A stretch of DNA of 8,443 nt from Actinomycetota bacterium (GCA_002724835.1 PBPX01000063.1:1-8443); one strand, 5' to 3'. Numbered from the stretch's first letter, positions 1-5,081 are shown. Notes: generated by a model not told the origin, from the sequence alone. Made by a program: numbers and translations.

Positions 1-226
1 TAAACATGCGGTCATAGTCTTGGGGAGTTATCCCGTATCGGTGCAAAGTTTTCTTTCTGCGCCATTCAGGTCCCCGTTTGCGTTCGTAGTCACGCATGGC
101 TTGATTGTGGCAGGTACGACAGCGTGAACGTACGCCGAGTTTGCCTGTTGATTGTTTATGGAAATTGGTGAGTGGCTGAGGGTTATCCTGAGAGCACTCT
201 TCGTTGTAACAAGTTTTAGTAATCAT
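1..226 (-). CDS. Endonuclease VII family (HNH) nuclease, N-terminal part only
   Basis: This partial gene runs off the left edge of the window; 75 codons are visible. The protein begins MITKTCYNEEC and shows a zinc-ligand pattern, C6 and C11, then C36 and C39 (CRTC). A basic stretch follows, and then RYGITPQDYDRMF near residues 63-75. This 'YGIT..DYDRM' block after a CRxC motif is the usual entrance to the recombination endonuclease VII domain of phage T4 gp49 relatives, which cleave branched DNA such as Holliday junctions, often during packaging or recombination. The catalytic HNH part lies outside the window, so activity cannot be judged. The ATG overlaps the TAA of the upstream lysozyme-like gene by one base (TAATG), and GGAAGG lies just upstream. 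The assignment comes from motif recall, not from a search. Confidence 0.82.
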   Translation of the reverse strand, partial: MITKTCYNEECSQDNPQPLTNFHKQSTGKLGVRSRCRTCHNQAMRDYERKRGPEWRRKKTLHRYGITPQDYDRMF

Positions 227-567
227 TACTTCCTTCCACAGGTCCAGAGCCTCCAAGCTCCTTTAGTGTTGTAAATGTGATGAGCCATCGCCGTATTGGT
301 TGATATGTCATACCGCTTAGCCCAAGTTTTCTTACCAAAAACATTTGCCCAGTAAAATTCATTTACTTGAAAATGGCCGTGGTCAACACCGTTGTAGGCC
401 CGAGGATTACCTAGCGATTCACACCAAACAATCCCCAGAGCCTCCACACAGTCGCTGTCCTCCCATTCATACGAGCAAACAGATTCAGCGATCTGAACTT
501 GTTCCTGTGGAATTTCCACGAAAGAAGCGAAGTCCAGAATACGCCAAATAGCCAGCCAGACGTTCAT
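226..567 (-). CDS. Lysozyme-like / lytic transglycosylase-like small protein
   Basis: The 113-aa product has a compact lysozyme-like pattern. WCESLGNPRAYN at residues 48-59 places a candidate catalytic glutamate at E50. DHGHFQVNEFYW (62-73) resembles the 'hGlfQin..yW' strand of transglycosylases, and the N-terminal part of the helical tail carries DISTNTAMAHHIYN (87-100) and GAWRLW (103-108), the usual end of the fold. The family cleaves peptidoglycan glycan strands. The N-terminus (MNVWLAIWRILDFASF) is hydrophobic but lacks a clear signal-peptide charge pattern, so export is uncertain. The start follows the preceding stop directly (TAGATG) with AGAGGGAA upstream. One copy of the 13-bp operator lies inside the gene and is read as VEIP at residues 17-20. 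Its place in an operon of small accessory genes rather than a lysis or tail module is unusual. Confidence 0.8.
   Translation of the reverse strand: MNVWLAIWRILDFASFVEIPQEQVQIAESVCSYEWEDSDCVEALGIVWCESLGNPRAYNGVDHGHFQVNEFYWANVFGKKTWAKRYDISTNTAMAHHIYNTKGAWRLWTCGRK
507..519 (-). promoter_or_regulatory. Stoperator-like operator site 1
   Basis: Exact copy of GTGGAAATTCCAC on the minus strand. It lies inside the lysozyme-like gene, 48 bases after its ATG, in the frame that reads VEIP. It is followed by AGG (CCACAGG). This is the leftmost complete copy in the window. Confidence 0.75.
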
Positions 568-708
568 CTAGTTCCCTCTGGCCTCATCTATTTTTCTATC
601 CCAATACAATGACTCAGCAATTTCACGAGCTTCCATCATCTCGTCATATTCCTCTTCAGTCATGTCCGCATAGGGATCATCTGGTGGGTCTATGGAAAAG
701 TATTCCAC
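568..708 (-). CDS. Small acidic hypothetical protein (46 aa)
   Basis: A short open frame fills the gap between two solid genes. It starts with GTG (708-706), three bases after the TAA of the upstream gene, with AAAGGA seven bases before it. It ends with TAG immediately before the ATG of the lysozyme-like gene. The product reads M-EYFSIDPPDDPYADMTEE and continues with many Glu, Asp and Met residues, then ESLYWDRKIDEARGN. I recognise no family. The fit to the gap, the ribosome binding site and the stop/start junction support a real gene. The GTG start lies in a degenerate inverted repeat that resembles the 13-bp operator with a wider spacer. Confidence 0.7.
   Translation of the reverse strand: MEYFSIDPPDDPYADMTEEEYDEMMEAREIAESLYWDRKIDEARGN
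692..708 (-). repeat. Degenerate operator-like inverted repeat (5-bp spacer)
   Basis: On the minus strand GTGGAA-TACTT-TTCCAT. The two half-sites match those of the 12 exact operators (GTGGAA and TTCCAC, one mismatch), but the spacer is five bases instead of one. It overlaps the GTG start of the 46-aa gene. It may be a decayed or alternative site, or chance. Confidence 0.3.
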
Positions 709-711
709 GAG

Positions 712-951
712 TTATCCTTTCTTGTTGAGCAGTTCGACTGCTGCTTCAAAACTTAGGTCATAGGACACGGCATAGGCCCATCCGTCGTAGTCGAGTTGGT
801 TAAAGTCTTTCACCGCTACGACATACGGAGCTTCAGGGAATGGGCATCGCTCCTTAGGGCGCTGCACCATGATCCTGAACCAGCCAGGATCATTACCTAT
901 CGGTACCTTGTGAATAATGGGGTACCCATTGGACTCTGTAACCTCATTCAT
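712..951 (-). CDS. Hypothetical protein (79 aa)
   Basis: The protein begins MNEVTESNGYPIIHKVPIGN. It has a central proline- and aromatic-rich part (GWFRIMVQRPKERCPFPEAPYVVAVKD in pieces at about residues 23-49) and ends with a short amphipathic helix, FEAAVELLNKKG. I recognise no family. No signal peptide or membrane segment is visible. The ATG overlaps the stop of the upstream gene by eight bases, with GAGGGAG just before it, so translation is probably coupled to that gene. It belongs to the leftward ten-gene operon. Confidence 0.8.
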   Translation of the reverse strand: MNEVTESNGYPIIHKVPIGNDPGWFRIMVQRPKERCPFPEAPYVVAVKDFNQLDYDGWAYAVSYDLSFEAAVELLNKKG

Positions 952-1180
952 TTCTCCCTCCTTCTGGGAATTTAATTACATTATCTGAACAAATTGTGGG
1001 CTTGCGAAAGAGTTCGTCCTCTGCATTTAGAGCCCTCAACGCCATCAACAAGCAGTGTTCCGTTTCCACCACTGCTTCTTCCATCGACTGAGCCATGAGT
1101 CTCATCATGTGCATCGAGTCATGGACGGTATCGAATAGCTCAAGCAAGATCTCATTCTGCTCGTCAGTTAATTGACCCAT
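944..1180 (-). CDS. Hypothetical helical protein (78 aa)
   Basis: The product starts MGQLTDEQNEILLELFDTVH and is almost entirely predicted helix up to about residue 60, rich in Leu, Glu and Met (for example MMRLMAQSMEEAVVETEH). It ends with a short loop and NVIKFPEGGRNE. The heptad-like spacing suggests a helical bundle or coiled coil. I recognise no family. The start is secure: a strong AGGAGG lies six bases before the ATG. Operator site 2 sits 19 bases upstream of the ATG, in the 36-base gap after the DUF932 gene, so this translation start lies just downstream of a putative roadblock. Confidence 0.82.
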   Translation of the reverse strand: MGQLTDEQNEILLELFDTVHDSMHMMRLMAQSMEEAVVETEHCLLMALRALNAEDELFRKPTICSDNVIKFPEGGRNE

Positions 1181-1199
1181 TGGCCCTCCTTGTCTTTCT

Positions 1200-1212
1200 G
1201 TGGAATTTCCAC
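1200..1212 (-). promoter_or_regulatory. Stoperator-like operator site 2
   Basis: Exact GTGGAAATTCCAC on the minus strand, extended to a 17-bp dyad CTG...CAG. It lies in the intergenic gap between the DUF932 gene (stop at 1217) and the 78-aa gene (ATG at 1180), followed by AGAAAGA and then the Shine-Dalgarno sequence. Confidence 0.78.
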
Positions 1213-1216
1213 AGAT

Positions 1217-2242
1217 CTACACTCCTGCCAAGATGTGCTTAACTTCCAGAGCCTGCACAGCCTTCTCGGTCAGAGGTAACTTGCCCATCACAACATTGCG
1301 GTGATGGCGCTCATTCTTAGACCCACTGGCCTTACTTACTCGCAGATCCTTCTGCTCATACGCCTGCACAGCCATAAGAGCCCCCCAAGCAGTCCCGATA
1401 ATGTGGGTGTTGTTGGGATCCTCTTGATAGCGCCACTGCATCTGGTTGCGCTTATTGTCCCACTCAGTCCACGCTCGTGTAACCCTTGGCCCATCATCAT
1501 GGACCTTGTATTTGTTTGGTTGGTCACCAATAACTTGCCTAATGAGTTTGTCGAACTCAGCGTCAACAAACTTTTTATCAAGCAGGCGCTGAACCCGATT
1601 GGAATACTCAGTTCCCAAGTAGTATCGCTTGACTAGCTCGGACACAGCCTCGCTCATCAACTCGGCAGGCGCGCCTATGTGCTTAAAGGTATGCCATGAG
1701 GGTACATTCAAGACATTGGTCTGCATCGTGTTAGCACAGACAACAATCCCCAAACTATTTGTTAGGGACAACGGCAACTTGTCGTAGCCATTGGTCAAGT
1801 TGATGACGTTATGGATCTCCGAATAGCCGTCAATCTTGATGTCGTTAGGTAAACGGACTGACACAAACGCAGCCTCACCGTTGCTGTAAGTACCTATGGA
1901 TTCGATAGATTGAACCAATCCAGCGTCAATCAGCTTGGGAAGCAGTTCTCTGGTCAAGAACGAATGCTGCACCAGCTTGTACCTAGGTGTGTGGTGGCCG
2001 TGGGCCACAGGGTAATGCTTAAGGATTACAGTCCTAGCGTTCTCAAACTCATGGAACTCTGGTTCGTACATTGGGTTCTCTGCTTCGTGCATAAAGAATG
2101 GTGCATCCAAATATGCATCAGCCCAGTCCAGCGCCGAAAGTGATTCGGCGTGGTCGATTTCTCCTACCTTCCCTAAGTTGTGCCATGCCGATTCTGCGAA
2201 TCGCATGTGCTGTGCGTCTAATGGTTGTATTTTGCTACTCAT
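1217..2242 (-). CDS. DUF932 phage/plasmid-like protein
   Basis: The 341-aa length and sequence fit the DUF932 / TIGR03299 'phage/plasmid-like protein' family. Diagnostic stretches include RYKLVQHSFL (about 88-97), the repeated-strand region YSNGEAAFVSVRL (about 119-131), the NLTNGYDKLPLSLTNSLGIVVCANTM region (about 148-173) and the C-terminal GTAWGALMAVQAYEQ (about 284-298). The biochemical role of the family is not established; members are common on phages and plasmids. The start ATG has AAGGAA four bases upstream and overlaps the preceding gene by eight bases. Operator site 3 lies 18 bases upstream of the ATG, inside the end of the preceding gene. No truncation is visible. It is the largest gene of the leftward operon. 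Confidence 0.87.
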   Translation of the reverse strand: MSSKIQPLDAQHMRFAESAWHNLGKVGEIDHAESLSALDWADAYLDAPFFMHEAENPMYEPEFHEFENARTVILKHYPVAHGHHTPRYKLVQHSFLTRELLPKLIDAGLVQSIESIGTYSNGEAAFVSVRLPNDIKIDGYSEIHNVINLTNGYDKLPLSLTNSLGIVVCANTMQTNVLNVPSWHTFKHIGAPAELMSEAVSELVKRYYLGTEYSNRVQRLLDKKFVDAEFDKLIRQVIGDQPNKYKVHDDGPRVTRAWTEWDNKRNQMQWRYQEDPNNTHIIGTAWGALMAVQAYEQKDLRVSKASGSKNERHHRNVVMGKLPLTEKAVQALEVKHILAGV

Positions 2243-2510
2243 TTCCTTCTTCTTCTTTCTGTGGAATTTCCACGAAATAGTGTGTCCTGTTAGGACCTAT
2301 ATATTTTGATACTGCTTCTCTAGCTATTTCTGCATTACCCCCAAGGGCATGGAGGTAAGTGGCACGTTCATAAACTCTGTCCAAGGCTGCCTCGGGCATG
2401 ACAATCGACTGGAACAAGTCAGCGCAACCCTTTGCTGCTTGCTCCAGTCGAATAGTCGCATACCAGAAGTCCAAGATCTTGGCTTCTAGTTGCGGGTCAT
2501 CTTGTGGCAT
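2235..2510 (-). CDS. Hypothetical helical protein (91 aa)
   Basis: The protein starts MPQDDPQLEAKILDFWYATI and is mainly helical (RLEQAAKGCADLFQS, EAALDRVYERATYLHALGG). It ends YFVEIPQKEEEGNE. I recognise no family. The ATG at 2510 lies in the end of the upstream gene (14-base overlap) and lacks a clear ribosome binding site, so coupling is likely. Longer starts at GTG 2522 or TTG 2537 are possible but not better supported. The VEIP near the C-terminus is the translation of operator site 3, whose position serves the downstream DUF932 start. Confidence 0.75.
   Translation of the reverse strand: MPQDDPQLEAKILDFWYATIRLEQAAKGCADLFQSIVMPEAALDRVYERATYLHALGGNAEIAREAVSKYIGPNRTHYFVEIPQKEEEGNE
2261..2273 (-). 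promoter_or_regulatory. Stoperator-like operator site 3
   Basis: Exact GTGGAAATTCCAC on the minus strand, inside the last codons of the 91-aa gene (read VEIP) and 18 bases upstream of the DUF932 ATG. It is followed by AGAAAGAAGAAG leading into the ribosome binding site. Confidence 0.78.
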
Positions 2511-2841
2511 CTGGATCTGCACCGCTCCACTCAACAAGTTGTTTAACTATGTGGCGAGCGTTAGACCCTCTACCCCCGTAAGGTGTGTCTACCTCAAGAC
2601 CAGCTTTATCAGCGACCCAGTACAAGAAGGTGAGATTGTACACTCCCTCCATTGACTCTTTTGGTTCGCCGTCATGTCCCCAAATGGTTGTTGTGGGGCT
2701 GCTGAAGTCAGAGTGATGGACCTCGGTGATCTCGGTTACATCGAAACCCTCATAATGGTCAGGGTCGATGATCGAGTGACCGTCTGGATAGATGATGCCA
2801 TTTTCGATGGCATTCTTAATTTTTTCTTTCGTATATGTCAT
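2497..2841 (-). CDS. Hypothetical protein (114 aa)
   Basis: The product begins MTYTKEKIKNAIENGIIYPD. The N-terminal helix is followed by an acidic, His-containing stretch (DPDHYEGFDVTEITEVHHSD at about 27-46), a GHDGEPKESMEGVYNLTFLYWVADKAG segment (about 55-81), and a C-terminal helix ending in WSGADPDATR. I recognise no family. The ATG follows operator site 4 by 12 bases, and the leader AGAAAGAAAACA gives only a weak A-rich ribosome binding site. It overlaps the next gene by about 14 bases. Confidence 0.8.
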   Translation of the reverse strand: MTYTKEKIKNAIENGIIYPDGHSIIDPDHYEGFDVTEITEVHHSDFSSPTTTIWGHDGEPKESMEGVYNLTFLYWVADKAGLEVDTPYGGRGSNARHIVKQLVEWSGADPDATR

Positions 2842-2853
2842 TGTTTTCTTTCT

Positions 2854-2866
2854 GTGGAATTTCCAC
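2854..2866 (-). promoter_or_regulatory. Stoperator-like operator site 4
   Basis: Exact GTGGAAATTCCAC on the minus strand, in the 32-base gap between the cysteine-cluster gene (stop at 2874) and the 114-aa gene (ATG at 2841). It is followed by AGAAAGAAAACAATG. Confidence 0.78.
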
Positions 2867-2873
2867 GGATTGT

Positions 2874-3611
2874 TTATTTGTTACTTGCAGCGAATCGGAC
2901 GTTGTTCACCCCCTTAATGCAAAGCCCACAGTCAACACAGGCACCTACGCCGTCGTTGACTAGAGGGATCTTGCCTGTTAGCTCTGGACATCTAGGCCCA
3001 CGCCTACGGTGGGGAAACTTGTCAGAAAGAGTTAGGGTGTCTTTCCATGTGTCTGCACAAAACGCTAGATTTACCCACGGATTCTGCTGCTCGCAGGCTC
3101 TAGCTTTCCAGACATTAAAGTTATCCACAGAAAGATACACTTGGAGGTTTGGGGGACCCGACAGGGCGTGGACCACATCGAAGTTTCTGGTGTAGACCCA
3201 GAACTTGATATCTGGATACCAGAACGCAATGTCACGCATGGCATAAGCAAACGCCTCAGAAGGAATGTCACCATCCCAAAAATGGCGGAACACCCAGTCC
3301 TCCTTAGGGACTCGGTGCCGCCTAAACCCTTGGTGGACCTCACCCACCAGCAGGTCTAGTTCCTCGAACAACACACCTTGGTCGTCAATGTTCTCGCTTA
3401 CGAACTTCCAGTTGCGCTCTAAGAGATTACGAACAGCGGGCCGATGCTTCTCAATCTTCTCGGCGTAGCAATGCTTATCGCAGAACTCTGTCCTATTAGC
3501 GCAATGTGCCGCAGGTAGCCCATATGTGTTCTTGATGCGCGGATCCCAGCGGCCACTGGCTCGCTGGATCGCTACGGGTGTGACCTTGCGGTCGTTGCTA
3601 GCCTCAATCAT
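2874..3611 (-). CDS. GP88/DUF5131-like cysteine-cluster phage protein
   Basis: The 245-aa product has an N-terminal cysteine cluster C37-x6-C44-x3-C48 in HCANRTEFCDKHCYAE. It is followed by FRHFWDGDIPSEAFAYAMRD (108-127), PDIKFWVYTRNFD (133-145) and VYLSVDN (158-164). This order (Cys cluster ending CYAE, an acidic 'D.pse' segment, then 'P..kF..YTr') is shared by the phage GP88 and Gp37/Gp68 (DUF5131) families, which are often viewed as metal- or Fe-S-binding and radical-SAM-like. A second cluster, C225-x2-C228-x2-C231, sits near the C-terminus, with C208 before it. The function is unknown. The ATG at 3611 lacks a good ribosome binding site. A GTG at 3629, which is the first triplet of operator site 5 and has AAGGG upstream, would add six residues. 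The gene overlaps its upstream neighbour by eight bases. Confidence 0.78.
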   Translation of the reverse strand: MIEASNDRKVTPVAIQRASGRWDPRIKNTYGLPAAHCANRTEFCDKHCYAEKIEKHRPAVRNLLERNWKFVSENIDDQGVLFEELDLLVGEVHQGFRRHRVPKEDWVFRHFWDGDIPSEAFAYAMRDIAFWYPDIKFWVYTRNFDVVHALSGPPNLQVYLSVDNFNVWKARACEQQNPWVNLAFCADTWKDTLTLSDKFPHRRRGPRCPELTGKIPLVNDGVGACVDCGLCIKGVNNVRFAASNK

Positions 3612-4215
3612 TGTCTGTGGAATTTCCACGGATTGCCCTTGCCTCAAGAGTAGTGAGGACCTCGTGGAATCCTTCCAGAACTTCTTGGGCTACTTGGTGC
3701 TTGATCTCTTTGGCAATATTCTCGTCTAGCTTTACCGTGAACTCGATACCGCCGTTCATCATTGTCCCAGCTAACTCTTCATGGACAACCTTGCGGATCA
3801 TGGGCTCGAAGTTAGAAGTGAACGCATCAGGGTGTTCCTCTATGCCTCCCAGCACCTCACCGATAACTCGTTTGGTGGCGTCAGCAAAAGCTTTGCCTAC
3901 ACCGCAGCGACCCCCAGCGGCAACACGCAGGAAGTCCTCAAGTAGTGTCTCTATGGCACCTCCTAGATCATCTTCTCGCACGAGGCGGTGACCATCATCT
4001 AGGTCATTGACGCTGATGTATTGCATGTTGCTGCTGATGATCTCATCCCAGCGGTTGAAGTCCCAGATAACGTGGTAAACGTCATCACTGACATCAAGGT
4101 TGCTGGATATGTAATTTTCGATTGCTGAGTCTACTTTGTACTCAATCGCATCGTATAAGCCGTCATCATCTATGGAGACTGTTGTATCTCCTAGATTGAC
4201 CTCAAATTCAGCCAT
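3604..4215 (-). CDS. Hypothetical acidic protein, first gene of leftward operon (203 aa)
   Basis: The protein starts MAEFEVNLGDTTVSIDDDGL and is acidic and largely helical. It contains DDVYHVIWDFNRWDE (about 44-58), a GGRCGVGKAFADATKRVIGE segment (about 100-119) and a long C-terminal helix (DENIAKEIKHQVAQEVLEGF). I recognise no family; GRCGVGK loosely resembles a P-loop but lacks the following Ser or Thr and its context, so I do not call an ATPase. The start is secure: GAGGGAG precedes the ATG, which follows the promoter at 4277-4305 by about 55 bases. The last residues RGNST are the translation of operator site 5. An upstream extension to 4344 would cross the promoter and is rejected. Confidence 0.82.
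   Translation of the reverse strand: MAEFEVNLGDTTVSIDDDGLYDAIEYKVDSAIENYISSNLDVSDDVYHVIWDFNRWDEIISSNMQYISVNDLDDGHRLVREDDLGGAIETLLEDFLRVAAGGRCGVGKAFADATKRVIGEVLGGIEEHPDAFTSNFEPMIRKVVHEELAGTMMNGGIEFTVKLDENIAKEIKHQVAQEVLEGFHEVLTTLEARAIRGNSTDND
3617..3629 (-). promoter_or_regulatory. Stoperator-like operator site 5
   Basis: Exact GTGGAAATTCCAC on the minus strand, inside the final codons of the 203-aa gene, here in the frame that reads RGNST. It lies five bases upstream of the ATG of the cysteine-cluster gene and could supply an alternative GTG start for it. Confidence 0.78.
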
Positions 4216-4229
4216 TGTTTTCTCCCTCT

Positions 4230-4242
4230 GTGGAATTTCCAC
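4230..4242 (-). promoter_or_regulatory. Stoperator-like operator site 6, in operon leader
   Basis: Exact GTGGAAATTCCAC on the minus strand with CTG...CAG flanks. It lies between the promoter at 4277-4305 and the first gene (ATG at 4215), about 28 bases downstream of the expected transcription start. This is the classic place for a roadblock operator controlling the ten-gene operon. Confidence 0.8.
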
Positions 4243-4276
4243 AGGTCTACTGTGAGAGTTATCTCCCACATATAAA

Positions 4277-4305
4277 ATTGTATCATAAATATTTATATCT
4301 GTCAA
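4277..4305 (-). promoter_or_regulatory. Leftward sigma70-type promoter of the ten-gene operon
   Basis: On the minus strand TTGACA (4305-4300), a 17-base AT-rich spacer, then TACAAT (4282-4277). The fit to consensus is near perfect. Transcription should start near 4270, giving a leader of about 55 bases containing operator site 6. It shares CTTTGACAGAT around the -35 box with the promoter at 5629-5658. Confidence 0.85.
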
Positions 4306-4310
4306 AGGCT

Positions 4311-4406
4311 CCACAGCACCGTCTACAGCACCGCTCCACAGCACCTACTACGGCACCGTCCACGGCACCGCTCCGCGGCACCCCTCAAACCGCCTCCAAC
4401 GGCACC
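4311..4406 (-). repeat. Degenerate 12-13 bp tandem repeat array upstream of promoter
   Basis: On the minus strand the unit reads about GGTGCYGTRGAS. On the plus strand GCACC recurs at 4316, 4328, 4341, 4353, 4365, 4378 and 4402, that is, steps of 12 or 13 bases. The array ends five bases upstream of the -35 box of the promoter at 4277-4305. Two units contain CTGTGGA, the same half-site as the 13-bp operators. It may bind a regulator cooperatively or be a simple slipped repeat. The frames crossing it have no ribosome binding sites. Confidence 0.7.
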
Positions 4407-4425
4407 GACAGTGGCTTCGCAGAAA

Positions 4426-4450
4426 GTGAATTTTGTTTCACAAAATTCAC
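4426..4450. repeat. Perfect 11-bp inverted repeat
   Basis: GTGAATTTTGT, loop TTC, ACAAAATTCAC. The arms match perfectly and are AT-rich. There is no adjacent T-tract, so it is not a clear intrinsic terminator. It lies in the non-coding block upstream of the promoter at 4277-4305 and may be a regulator-binding dyad. Confidence 0.65.
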
Positions 4451-4460
4451 AGGGACGAAT

Positions 4461-4491
4461 CGAAGTGCAAGTTTGCTCAACCGAAGTGCAA
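4461..4491. repeat. Direct repeat pair CGAAGTGCAA, 21-bp pitch
   Basis: CGAAGTGCAA occurs at 4461-4470 and again at 4482-4491, exactly 21 bases apart (two helical turns). Together with the TGGGACA pair further right, also 21 bases apart, it suggests protein binding on one face of the DNA. Confidence 0.5.
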
Positions 4492-4506
4492 ATAGGGTCA
4501 GACACG

Positions 4507-4568
4507 AAAGCCCTAGTTCATAGGCTTTAAGGCAGGGTGGGACACTCGACGCAACGAGTGGGACACCC
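4507..4568. repeat. Two stem-loops, one carrying TGGGACA repeats
   Basis: The first stem-loop (4507-4528) pairs AAAGC-CCTA with TAGG-CTTT with one bulged C. The second (4535-4568) has an outer GGGTG/CACCC stem and an inner ACTCG/CGAGT stem around ACGCAA, with a small internal loop. TGGGACA occurs as a direct repeat at 4538-4544 and 4559-4565, 21 bases apart. The same heptamer forms the palindrome at 7374-7390 before the terminase gene. No gene is visible in this stretch. Confidence 0.5.
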
Positions 4569-4594
4569 ACACCTACGCATAGGGACGAGTGTTT

Positions 4595-4607
4595 GTGGAA
4601 TTTCCAC
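4595..4607 (-). promoter_or_regulatory. Stoperator-like operator site 7, behind terminator
   Basis: Exact GTGGAAATTCCAC on the minus strand, lying four bases beyond the end of the U-tract of the terminator at 4612-4651. It is non-coding. A roadblock here would back up the terminator and isolate the next operon. Confidence 0.76.
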
Positions 4608-4611
4608 AGAC

Positions 4612-4651
4612 ACAAAAAAAGAACCACCGCCGACCCGAAGGCCGACGGTGG
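4612..4651 (-). terminator. Rho-independent terminator of the five-gene operon
   Basis: On the minus strand a GC-rich stem, CCACCG paired with CGGTGG plus five inner pairs, closes on a TTCG tetraloop. It is followed by TTCTTTTTTTG. It begins 25 bases after the stop of the gene at 4676-4900. Confidence 0.9.
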
Positions 4652-4675
4652 CACTAACCGACGAGGGGAGGGTAT

Positions 4676-4900
4676 CTATCGGTTAGAAATAGAGGTAACT
4701 TTCTCTAGGTTCTTCCCATAACGGATCGTGACTCCCAGGACACGACCCCCTATGGACCCCTCGATGTCTTGATTGTTTAGGTAGTACTGGTCAAAGCCAG
4801 TACCCCTGAAGTCACAGCCGCTATTCCATGCAGCCTCAACTTCTTTCTTTGTTGTGTACACTCTGCCGTAGGCAGGAACACAGGTTATCCATTCACCCAT
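4676..4900 (-). CDS. Conserved small phage protein with PAYGR motif (74 aa)
   Basis: The product starts MGEWITCVPAYGRVYTTKKE and continues with EAAWNSGCDFRGTG, YYLNNQDI and GVTIRYGKNLEKV. I recognise this pattern (W-x-T-x3-PAYGR-x-Y, then 'K.e...W..G.DF', then 'Y.n..Di', then 'irY.k..kv') as a small protein that recurs in many tailed phages. I know no assigned function for it. It is a compact mostly beta protein without membrane segments. The ATG has GGGAG upstream and overlaps the preceding gene by eight bases. It is the last gene of its operon, with a strong terminator just beyond. Confidence 0.86.
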   Translation of the reverse strand: MGEWITCVPAYGRVYTTKKEVEAAWNSGCDFRGTGFDQYYLNNQDIEGSIGGRVLGVTIRYGKNLEKVTSISNR

Positions 4901-5081
4901 TATTGTCTCCCAACTGTTCGGGTTTAATCATATCCATAACTTCACCAAGTCTCCAAGAAGCCTCTTTAAGCACTTGATGAACTTCCTCTAGCTTGGCTTG
5001 TTCCTCAGCTAGTTGCAGCTTCATAATCGCTGCGTGAAGCTCTATCTGTGGAATTTCCACAGTATTGCCATCGCTGCCCAT
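4893..5081 (-). CDS. Coiled-coil hypothetical protein (62 aa)
   Basis: After MGSDGNTVEIPQ the sequence becomes one long charged helix, IELHAAIMKLQLAEEQAKLE and onward to RLGEVMDMIKPEQ, probably a coiled coil. I recognise no family. The start is decided by GAGGAGG upstream of the ATG at 5081, which overlaps the TAA of the upstream gene (TAATG). An internal ATG after the operator would be a shorter alternative without a comparable ribosome binding site. Operator site 8 lies 21 bases after the ATG and is read as VEIP, so the N-terminal residues reflect a DNA site as much as protein constraint. Confidence 0.82.
   Translation of the reverse strand: MGSDGNTVEIPQIELHAAIMKLQLAEEQAKLEEVHQVLKEASWRLGEVMDMIKPEQLGDNNG
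5048..5060 (-). promoter_or_regulatory. Stoperator-like operator site 8
   Basis: Exact GTGGAAATTCCAC on the minus strand with CTG...CAG flanks, inside the first codons of the coiled-coil gene (frame VEIP). Confidence 0.76.

Noticed and set aside
3121..3129. TTATCCACA, a perfect DnaA-box match
   Set aside because: It is a single copy inside the cysteine-cluster gene with no cluster of further boxes or AT-rich unwinding region, so chance is likely.
2674..3195. Rightward 173-codon open frame
   Set aside because: It is antisense to two well-supported leftward genes and has no ribosome binding site or recognisable protein pattern.
3700..3920. P-loop ATPase motif in the 203-aa protein (GRCGVGK)
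   Set aside because: The Lys is followed by Ala rather than Ser or Thr, and no Walker B or fold context is visible.
4215..4523. Rightward open frame rich in Ala, Pro and Thr across the 12-13 bp repeats
   Set aside because: It overlaps the leftward promoter and operator and has no ribosome binding site; its repeats follow from the DNA array.
4385..4654. Leftward open frame of 89 codons
   Set aside because: It runs through a strong terminator and operator site 7, lacks a ribosome binding site and overlaps only non-coding repeats.
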